A stretch of 64,000 nt of DNA. Origin: Phytoseiulus persimilis (taxonomy: Eukaryota > Arthropoda > Arachnida > Mesostigmata > Phytoseiidae). The notes under the pieces were generated by a model that did no database searches, was not told the origin of the DNA, and saw only the letters and a program-made list of their open reading frames with translations. The position numbers and the translations under genes are program-made. The first letter of the stretch is position 1; every line of letters begins with the position of its first letter. Shown in pieces: positions 25,201 to 33,314 of this stretch. The DNA is taken from positions 31,678,745 through 31,742,744 of the forward strand of contig CM075102.1 in the NCBI GenBank assembly GCA_037576195.1, given 5' to 3'.

Positions 25201-28200
25201 CAACCAGCGTTCGTTGGGGTCGTGACCCCAGACGGTTTGCAGGCCCAGGCGGAGCCAACAATCCTTGAGGGGTCTGAAATCGACCGAGTAGAATCGCGTG
25301 TGGAACGAAACCTTGCGGAAGAGGCCGATTCATGCTACCTGTGAATCTATGCCAAGCTGAGAGTTCATCATTCCTCGAGGGGTCTGAGGGACATATGGCA
25401 ATATTCTGGGATTTCCGAATCGCGACGAAACTTCATTCGAAATGATGCGAGTCTAGTGGTGCAATGAATTCGGGGAGGAGCGCTGACCCTAAATACAAGC
25501 GTGGCCGGTTTGCAGGTTCGGGCACTCAGGCGTTGGGGACCCTGCACTTCGGTGAATCGTAAACAGGCCCGGAAGTGCTGGAGCTGCAGTAGAGCCTAAG
25601 TGCCTATTTCTCTGGAGTGGGAAATCATGGTCAATGTATTACTACGAGGACTCCTACTATGAACTCGTATCAACAGGATTTCGATATGCTCTGTCCTTCG
25701 TCGTGAGCTGCTTCTCTGGGAGGGACGGGCGGGGTTCAACTGACCTCGAGGTTCCCGCAAGATTCGGAGTTCTGACTAACCCTGATGCGGTGCCTGACGA
25801 GGAGTGGTATGCATTCTCCATCGTGATTTGAGCTCAAAAACCGGGTTCGCGAAAGCGGGTACTAACGAATGGTCGAAGGATTCTGAAGGCCATTGAGGAT
25901 AGCTCTGAGAATTCGTGTGGCTCTATGAGGGTAAGGGTTTTCTGATCTTGACAGCGATCGAGATATGTACAGGTTCTTTTCCCGACAAGGTCAGCCTTTG
26001 ATTCCAGGTGCCAACAAGCTCGAGACTGCGTCAGAAGGGTTGATGAAACTTAGGAACGCGACTTTCCTCTCGAAAGTTCGATCACGGAACACCATCATGT
26101 GGTCGTGGAACGGATTTAAACGGGCTATGTTGCTAGCTGCATCGTTGTGAACCAGTGACGTGCCTAGGGGGGGGGGGGGGGTGGGGGGGGGGAAATGGCG
26201 GGAAGAAAAGCGCGGAAGGTGAAATGGAACGGATGGGAGCGGAAGCGCGAGGAAGGAATTCCAATCCTACGAGAACACTGTCGTCGGGGCCCACTTGACT
26301 TGATGACCCGAAGGAATCCGAGTCATGGAAAGTCATCTTCTCACACTGGTATTTCCCTATATGAACCCGATTCCCATATTTCGACTCCTCTACTCGAATA
26401 TGTGGATTGTGGAAGGAACAACCATGAGCGCCTCCAGCACATTTCCTCGGGATTGAGAGGGTAAACGGGTTATGGGTGCCAATAATTCCATGTCTCGTTC
26501 GTGCTGAGACTCGACGAGATGATTGGGAGAACTCGGTGATGATACATGCACTCTTGGGTATCACCACGAGAAGAAACTGTCGCCATCACCGTCTGAAACG
26601 AATATATTCGGCTACACCTACTCCCTTCATGTCACGTTCGGATTCTACCGTTCCAGGGATGCTCGCCATCCCCGACGCCCGATCCTTGTGTGGCCCGACG
26701 CGTGTCAGGCGGATGCAAACCTGCAACACTGCGAGGCTGATTACGCCTTTCACAATACTTGATTCCCAATCAAAATGCGGGACCGTGGCGGAAAGTTGAG
26801 CCCAACCAAAATCCAGAACATTCCCCGCAGACCCTGGTTCGAGTCCCACGTCAGGCATCGAGCAAGTCGAGTCCCGGCTTCCGGGACCCGGGAGAGCGGT
26901 ACGCAACAGTTTCAAAAATTCAGGGCTTTAGTTCGGTTCTGTGAGAGGCTGATATTGCCCTCTCTGGGTTGACGCTGCTCAAAACCCGGAACGGATGGCG
27001 ACCTCTCGTGGCTGCGTGGGGAGTCATCTTTGCGATGAAGCTCAACATGACTCGCTCGGAGAGAAACGGGGACAAAGCCCAAGCGCACAGAGTCTCTTTC
27101 CGCGCAACCATGGATTGCTCAGGAACCGAGGAGCGATTCCTGGACTACATACCCATTCGGAATGCAGATGGGGTAAATCCTGCCCACCTGTTCCCCTCTT
27201 CGAGCCTCTGTGGCTTGATCGGAAGCTGCTCCTGTTGATGAGATTCGCGTTCTTGGGAGCCGAAAAGGGTTACGATTCGGATAAAATGAGCGGTCGTCTC
27301 CTCCGGAGGGGGCAGATCCCGAAACATCATCATATACGTTTGAAGAGACTTCAGAAATAATCAAGATCGACCCATGTTCAGCGCGTTTTCAAGAGTTTGG
27401 GAGCGTACGACCTGGCTGGACAACCCTCGCTCTGTCATTGCGCAATTCCGATTCTGAATCGCGTGATCCCCAACGTACGATAAGTGAGAAGAATGTTCTG
27501 CAGCTTTCGTTAGTCGGGAACACAAGCAGAAGATGGGAGCGAGGATCTCTCAGATCCCCAATCAAGAAATCGTTGACAGTGCCAGTGGGAGGGACGCATG
27601 GGCCTTGAATGTCGGTCCCTTCCCTCTCCCAGAGCCGCACTTGGCATAGCAGACGATGTTCCTGCAGCTCAGCTCCCGCTGCTGGCTTGCTAGCGATGTC
27701 AGTGACGACCGCAGAAATACGGGGTGGTGAGGAAGCGAAGTAAGGGAACGAGGAGCACTCCTGCACTTCGCACAGAGCCCTCGCAGTGCCGTCGGCGGAC
27801 GGATCGGAAAGTGGTGTCTCGGCAAGTTTGGCCCCAGAAAGCTGGCAAGCACTGGTGAGGCTCAACTCGCGCGGTACGTCTGTCTGTCTGGTCGACGAGA
27901 AATCTGTTCGGCAAGCTTGACTCCAATGCTTCCCGTGACCCTGCTTCGAACGCTGTTGACATCATCATTGCAATCCTCATCATCAGCGGCATAGCACCGT
28001 ATTTCATCCGGGAGTTGAAGTGTACGACGGCGACAATCTCTCGATACCAGACGTTCAGCGTTGACGTCGGAGCAGCTCCTAGCGAACGGGCCGTGTCATC
28101 AAGAAAAAGAAGAACAGCGACGAGCAAGCACGCCGGCCCCCGTCAGCTCTCAGCGTAAGTGTGTTACGATGTTACGGGTGGCTCGGTGGCGGGGCGCATG

Positions 28201-28371
28201 TCATTCGATCCTTGAATCAGAACAGCGTGTTTTCTTTGGCTACTCCTCTTCCACTACCAGTACTACTACTGCTACTACTGATATCGCCACTCTTGCTGAT
28301 ACTGCTCCCACTCCTACACACTCAACCGCCACCGCTGATCGCATCGCTCCCACCGCTCCTACTGCTCGCAC
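22223..28371. other. Non-coding region between FOXO exon and CPTP
   Basis: No coding exon is recognised. The part nearest FOXO (about 22.96-23.88 kb) is GC-rich with many CGG and GCC runs and could hold FOXO 5' untranslated sequence or promoter; this is inferred from position and composition only. A G-run with a transposon-end-like flank lies at 26.15-26.19 kb. Just before CPTP, 28.24-28.33 kb holds a degenerate TAC/CTC simple-sequence tract. Confidence 0.5.
26151..26192 (+). mobile_element. Transposon-end-like motif with G-run
   Basis: CAGTGACGTGCCTAGGGG is followed by an almost pure G tract to 26192. A CAGTGRCGTxxCYAGGGGG start is common at the ends of several DNA-transposon families in animal genomes. 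The matching opposite end was not found, so only one terminus is proposed. Confidence 0.3.
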
Positions 28372-28506
28372 CTGTGAGTCCAACAGCGTGACCTCCCCTC
28401 AGAAATGCATCCTCCTCAGCTAAGTCTACGACTGCTCCTTTTGGGACTGTGCGCTTTTAGCCAGGTCTTCGAGGTCTGTGCCAGCAACAACAAGAAGAGC
28501 AACGAG

Positions 28507-28708
28507 ATGGGGTTCCGACTCGCCACGGTCGATGAGGAACTCGTGCGGTGCATGGAAGGCGACGATATCCTCCTGGATTCGTACCTGACAGCCTATCGGG
28601 AAATACTGAAGATTTTCAAGGAGATGGGCACTATTTTCAATTTCGTCACGAATGATCTCGAAGACAAGATCCAAATTCTCGAGGAGTATCGGTCGCGCAA
28701 CGATGTCG
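28507..28708 (+). CDS. CPTP: CPTP coding exon 1
   Basis: Encodes MGFRLATVDEEL to the SRNDV end. It contains the aligned helix-1 region and the Asp/Lys pair of the headgroup site. The donor is GTC-G/GTGAGT (phase 1), and joining to exon 2 gives DVAAHFTSLKRM without a frame break. The upstream boundary is uncertain (28405, 28461 or further upstream). Confidence 0.85.
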
Positions 28709-30116
28709 GTGAGTTTCGCTAAGCAACCGATCCTTTGGGAGCTTAGATCTCTCTAACTCAATGAAAAGGAATCTCCAGAAATCGTTCGAAAGGTTAAATC
28801 GAGTTCGTTTGATAATAGAGTATGAACAAGTGTTGATCGTTTCTCAAAATCCGGATCTCTGCGAAACAGACTCGCGACAGATTTTGTTTCCGGATATTTG
28901 AAATCTTGGATTCTTGCTCGTTGAGCATATGAACTGAGAGAGATTCCTGTGATTTCGCTCCTCGATCAGTGAGCTTCCCCAAACTAGAGAACGTAGTATT
29001 CCCTTCCTGCATCGTGTTCCTACCTTCGCCGATGTCCTGTTACTGGGAGGTTCGAACGAGATTCCTCCCAGTACCCGACAAGTCTCGAATCATTCCTCTC
29101 AATCCGAAACCATCATTGTTCCAGCCGCGCATTTTACGTCGCTCAAGCGCATGATCTCATACGAACTGAACAATGGTGCAACGAAAGTTCGCAATCCACC
29201 CTCCGGCTGCAGAACCTGGCTTCGGCTCCATAGAGCACTGCAGTTCGTCGCGTTATTCTTCTCCAAATTGGCTACGGTGGATTTTGACGAAAAAATGACG
29301 AGCCTGGCACAAGAGTGTTATGAACAAACCCTAGCCAAATATCATGGCTACTTAGTGAGAAAGGTTCGTACGAGGAAACCGCTTATTCTAGGTAAAGAGA
29401 AGACACATCAAGATTGATCACTGATTCGTTCCATGGTCTGGATCTCTCCGTTCGTACACTCCAATGATCCGCTCAATCGGTTGCTACCGGCACTGCCGAG
29501 ATGTTGATGGTTTTCGAATACCTGATTCATTCTACTTTCGATCCGCTGATCCCCACGGGAAAATGTAGAGTTTCGCCGGCTTCCGGACCGACTGCACTCT
29601 CGTCGATTTTAGAGTCGACTGCCGAGATCAGTTCTCCTCGGTTATAACCAATAACAGTGCAACCGAGATCATTCCCATCGTTCGGATTCCAACCTCGATT
29701 ATTCCAACCGGTCGGGCTCCAACCGCTATGATTTCAACTGGATATACAGTGCAGCCCCGATTATTTCAACTTCCGATTTTTTCAACCATTGTCTGCACCG
29801 ATTTGTGGAAATGATCGAGGTTGTTATATAGATCCGTGTACTCGGAGCACGTCTACATTGGGGTTGTTATTTAACAAGGGATATGAGTCCGCTGAGGGTT
29901 TGTTGCGCCACGGTATAAATAACAGGTGTCGTTCCCTTCCAGGGGGCGTATTTTGCCATGTACGCTCTACCCACCGTCGATGCTATGTTTTCCAAAGCTC
30001 AAGATGAAAAGAAAGATGTTCGTGGTTTGCTACACAGTGTCGGTGCGAACGCTGGTCGAGTTTACGACCTCACGCAGAAAATGTTGGAAGCGAAGCATCT
30101 CTTGAACCTACCTTAA
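28507..30116 (+). CDS. CPTP: Ceramide-1-phosphate transfer protein, three coding exons
   Basis: The gene encodes a glycolipid-transfer-protein (GLTP) fold protein of the ceramide-1-phosphate transfer type, which in other animals moves C1P between Golgi and other membranes in the cytosol. Coding exons are 28507-28708, 29125-29363 and 29943-30116; spliced, they give 204 residues, close to the 214 of human CPTP. The lipid headgroup residues of the family are all visible: Asp and Lys in VTNDLEDKIQ, two Arg in WLRLHRAL, and His in KYHGYLVRK. The protein ends KMLEAKHLLNLP, as in human CPTP (SLLDLP end). I chose the ATG at 28507 because MGFRLATVDEEL aligns with the start of human CPTP. An in-frame ATG at 28405 would add a leucine-rich signal-peptide-like stretch, but that stretch looks like an intron (GTGAGT at 28374, TTTTAG ending 28460). 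The gene is tail to tail with MSL3. Confidence 0.9.
29041..29073 (+). other. Perfect 10-bp inverted repeat in CPTP intron 1
   Basis: TACTGGGAGG at 29041-29050 and CCTCCCAGTA at 29064-29073 form a perfect 10-bp stem around a 13-base loop, 51 bases before the exon 2 acceptor. No known RNA family is recognised. It could be a splicing-relevant hairpin or chance. Confidence 0.5.
29125..29363 (+). CDS. CPTP: CPTP coding exon 2
   Basis: The acceptor is TTGTTCCAG/CC. The exon encodes AAHFTSLKRMISYELNN through SGCRTWLRLHRAL and ends at YHGYLVRK. The donor GTTCGT is weaker than its neighbours, but the spliced product VRKGAYFAMYALP aligns residue for residue with human CPTP (VRRAVTVAFCTLP), which supports it. 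Confidence 0.87.
29640..29830. mobile_element. Tigger/pogo-type MITE fragment in CPTP intron 2
   Basis: The intron holds an array of related short motifs: CCTCGATTATTCCAACC, TACAGTGCAGCCCCGATTAT, TTTCAACTTCCGATTTTTTC and, in opposite orientation, GATCGAGGTTGTTATATAG. CAGT starts followed by CCCCGATTATWTCAAC iterations are typical of Tigger/pogo terminal and subterminal repeats. No coding capacity is present. The exact ends are not clear. Confidence 0.5.
29943..30116 (+). CDS. CPTP: CPTP coding exon 3 and stop
   Basis: The acceptor is CCCTTCCAG/GGGGCG. The exon encodes GAYFAMYALPTVDAMF to the stop TAA at 30114-30116, including the C-terminal helix of the GLTP fold (AGRVYDLTQKMLEAKHLL). Confidence 0.9.
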   Translation, partial: GAYFAMYALPTVDAMFSKAQDEKKDVRGLLHSVGANAGRVYDLTQKMLEAKHLLNLP

Positions 30117-30615
30117 GGTCTGAAAGACAGCCGTATGGTTCCCAAGTTTCGCAGCGCCAAGAGGAATCTCGTCAAGGTCATCGGTTCTTCGACGATCACG
30201 TCGAATTTCACCATCGACGTCCAGCTGATGTCTCAAACGCTCTTTATCTCTCATTCACCGATCAGCCGGAACAGAGCGTAGCCGGGGGCGCTATCCAAAG
30301 ATCACAGACGAGCCGGTTTCACCCCGTTGAGTCTCTCCTCGACTCTCGACTTGCATATATCCATACGACGGTTTCGATGTGGGAGAACTCACACGACTCA
30401 GAAAGGACGAGACGCGATTAGATTGAGCAGGAGGAACTTCTCGACTAGTCTTCCGCCTCGAGTCTTAGCTGGGTTCTCATCATGCCAGCTCAGAGGTTCT
30501 TGAGCCAAAGGTCCGTCAAATCACGTGTAGCAAGAAGTAGATGCCATATTCAGTTATGTTTGAACAAAGACTGTAAAGAACGCTTTTCTCGTGCACTCGT
30601 ATCGCGTGCAATACG

Positions 30616-30621
30616 AATAAA
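30616..30621 (+). promoter_or_regulatory. Candidate CPTP polyadenylation signal
   Basis: AATAAA lies 500 bases after the CPTP stop, in the space between the tail-to-tail genes CPTP and MSL3. It is the first canonical signal I noticed downstream. Use is inferred from position only. Confidence 0.45.
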
Positions 30622-30863
30622 TATATTCCAGAGATATCCACTCGAGCCTCTGCGTTTGAGTTTTCATTTCCTCCAGGTTCATTGGAAGCAGGAATCGCTT
30701 CCGCTGGTGTTCTAGCCTCGAAGATTTCATCTGAAATAACGTTTCTTGTGGAAGGCACTAGAACGAGGTGTTTGCTACGTCATTTATGTCATCATGATTG
30801 TCGCGACGATATTTACATTTCCATCTAAACAGTCATCCCCTATGGATATCACAAGATGAGTTT

Positions 30864-32077
30864 TCACTCGTAATCTATCTCGAAAATGTTCTCGTTGTCA
30901 CCCAGGTACTTTATGAGGAGATCTAAATGATACTTCAGGGCGTCGGCTTTGGGTTGCGGCATTTTCAAGTGCGGAACTATGTGGGGAATCCGGTGAAGCA
31001 ATCTTAATAAATGTATCGCCCCGTAAATCTGTGCTGGACACAGATGGTCTTCCGCCATTCGCCATTTCTTGACGCTTTCCAGCACAGACGTTGCAGGTGA
31101 AGTGACCGTTGTGGTCCACGAAGTGATGGTCGCGCTGTCACTGTCATCAGCGTCGCGCTTCAAAGTTCCTGAAGCTATCGAGGCGTGCTGGGTAGATATC
31201 CGGAGGAATTTGCCTCGGTGGGTTTCATTGTCCCAGGCTTGTGGAATCTTGTTCGCGATGAAGCTGTCCTCGAGCTGAGCGAGCAGTAGGTCCAATTCCC
31301 TCGTTTGTCTACTTTTCTTCTGTTCCTGTTGGTCCTTGTGGATAACTATGTTGTCCAACGCGGTGAACTGCTCCTGCTCCTCGTCATACAGTAGGAGGAG
31401 ACCACATAGATGGTTGAACAGTATTCGCAGGCCATCGACTGTCTCTTTACAAAGTTCTATGCTAGTCTTTCGCTGACAGTTTGTGTCCCCACCGAGCCGC
31501 GGCTTCTTTGGTGAATCGCATGAACGAACAAAACGGACTTGGAAAGCGTAATGGTGCGCATAGTTCTCCAAAATCGAGACTATATCCTGACTGCAGGGGA
31601 GTTTGTGTCGTTTGCCGGCTTTTATTTCGTCCCGGTCGGCCGCGAGCTTTTCGAAGAGGTTTCCTGGCAGCGAGACGGCGAAGCTCTCACACAACGCTTC
31701 ATCCTCGCTCTCTTCCTCGGAGCTATCCCTCGAGCTTTCGCTTAGAATCGAGGAACTCCCGTTTTGTTTTCGTTTCTTCTTTGGTAGCGATTTTTTCGCC
31801 TCCGCGTTCAATTCATCCTGCAGTTTACGATTCTCCTCCGTGTCATGAAGCAGATAATCCGGAGAGATGAAACGGTCCCACGACGAACTCCATCCAAGAA
31901 AGTGGATGAAATACTCCATCCGTTTGTTCCGGCGTGCTGTTCGGAGAATCCTCGCATCGTACAGAACCCGCAGCCGCGTAGGATCCGGCTCATAACAGAG
32001 AACTCGCTCGCCTTCACGAAAGATTCCTTTGCGGTTTGTGTTGGAGTCGCCGGGTCGTCCGCCACCTTCGCTCTCAC
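30864..32077 (-). CDS. MSL3: MSL3 (male-specific lethal 3 homologue), main exon
   Basis: The exon encodes about 403 residues of an MSL3/MRG-family chromatin protein. In the fly, MSL3 is the subunit of the dosage-compensation complex that directs H4K16 acetylation to transcribed, H3K36-methylated genes; in other animals it partners the MOF acetyltransferase. An N-terminal chromo-barrel is clear (EGERVLCYEPD, VLYDARILR, FIHFLGWSSSWDRFI, HDTEENRKLQ), followed by a Lys/Ser/Glu-rich linker. The MRG domain then runs to the C-terminus (LPCSQDIVSILENYAHHYA, LCKETVDGLRILFNHL, IYGAIHLLRLLHRIP). The W-SSSWD context and YEPD distinguish MSL3 from MRG15. The stop is at 30864. The frame is open from 32077, where TTTCCGCAG marks a splice acceptor in phase 2; the exon with the start codon was not identified upstream. 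An ATG at 31919 exists inside the chromo-barrel but would truncate it, so it is not the start. No other intron is visible. Confidence 0.9.
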
Positions 32078-32888
32078 CTGCGGAAATGATGAATGTCTTC
32101 CATGAATATCTTGAGGACTCTATTGCATGAGCGTTCCTCTGGTGAAACTCCCTGAACCGACGGAGAAGTGCATCTTCAACAAGCGATCAGATTTTCTGGA
32201 ACACTGTTCCCACTCCCTATGAAGCGGGGGAAATGAATATCTTTCGGGCGCTAAACCGTATTCCACGGTCCGAATTCCATGCATTATAGCACCGAAAGTC
32301 GCTCCGCGACGGAGACGGGACTGGCGGGAGTTTGGGAAACTTGGACTCACTGCCGCTCGGGAAGAAGAATGGTTTTCAAAACATAGGTAGACTTCGTATT
32401 CCGTACGGGGATCGAACGCTCTGTTTCGAACGCCGACCGAGCTGGGTAGACTACTTACGAACGGGCTCCATCGGCGTCCTGAGCCGCAGTGATCGAGAAC
32501 GTTTGCAGGTATGGTTAGAGGTATTCACCTGAACCTATCCAGACTCGCCTCCCGGAGTAACGAGTGAAACGGAGTGATAACAAAGGAGGAAAAAGGAGCA
32601 CCACGGCAGCAGTCCCCGCCGCCAAATTCAAACCAGCCCGCCACGGCACGTTCGATAAGAATCCGCAAAGATGCGCGCTTGGGAACGAGGCTGACCGCGG
32701 ATTGTCGGGTTTTTGCCTTTTAGTCAAATGAGAGGATGGAATCGGAAGGATGCTGCGATAGTCTCACTCGTCCTCAAGAAATCCGAAGACATCCATGAGC
32801 CGACGTGCCGACTGCAGCGCCCCCTACGATATCAGGAGCCGCGAGCTGGCTTCATCAGTAACCTTGTTTGTTTCAGTAGAAGGCGGAG
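32078..32888. promoter_or_regulatory. Head-to-head interval between MSL3 and TAF4
   Basis: About 0.8 kb separates the first visible MSL3 exon (leftwards) from the TAF4 start codon (rightwards). It must hold the 5' end of MSL3 and probably a 5' untranslated intron of TAF4, since TTTGTTTCAG/TAGAAGG just before the TAF4 ATG looks like an acceptor. A shared promoter is inferred from the arrangement; I identified no core-promoter element. A tRNA-like repeat sits at 32.40-32.46 kb. Confidence 0.4.
32400..32457 (-). mobile_element. tRNA-like repeat fragment (candidate SINE)
   Basis: On the minus strand, CTACCCAGCTCGGTCGG is box-A-like and is followed by GTTCGATCCCCGTACGG, a good B box with flanks. 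The spacing is shorter than in a real tRNA, so the anticodon arm would be partly deleted. No closed cloverleaf is possible. It is probably a degenerate tRNA-derived SINE. Confidence 0.3.
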
Positions 32889-33314
32889 ATGGCGTCGGGT
32901 GCAGCGGGCAATGGAACACAGGCTTCTTTGGAAGATATGCTGAGTACCGATGTTGACGAATCGGTTGTGAACGCGCTGAAAGGATCTCTAGAGTCGCAAC
33001 TGTGCGATGATCCATCTCAAGCAGCCCCTGGTTCGGCACAGTTTCAGCAACAGCCTCAACAACAGCAGCAACCGCCACAACCGTTGCCGCTTCAGCAACA
33101 ACAGCAAGCTATTGTCGCTCCTGCCCAGCATTTCCAAGTAGCTACATCAACCGCCATCACGACATCTGCTGGCACGGTGATAACAACTGGTCAACAGATG
33201 CAAACAGTGTCCGCGGTCCCCGTAACAGCTGGTGGTCAACAGCAGATGAGTGCGATGCACAACCTCGCCAACGTAGCCTGTCAGCAGTCTCCGATCGTGG
33301 TGCAGAAACCTCAG
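32889..33314 (+). CDS. Taf4: TAF4 coding exon 1
   Basis: Encodes residues 1-142: the conserved TAF4 N-terminal motif, then glutamine-, threonine- and valine-rich sequence. The donor is CCTCAG/GTAATT, phase 0. Confidence 0.9.

Noticed and set aside
26830..26860. Possible tRNA T-arm (GGTTCGAGTCC)
   Set aside because: The B box is good but the flanking T stem does not pair and there is no A box or acceptor stem in the preceding 70 bases.
28405..28506. Signal peptide on CPTP
   Set aside because: The stretch carries intron signals and the family is cytosolic; alignment with human CPTP starts at the later ATG. Kept as a finding, not as the annotated start.
31808..32077. Open frame beginning RAKVADDPATPTQT over the MSL3 chromo-barrel
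   Set aside because: It is an out-of-frame shadow; the frame giving EGERVLCYEPD and DARILR is the coding one.
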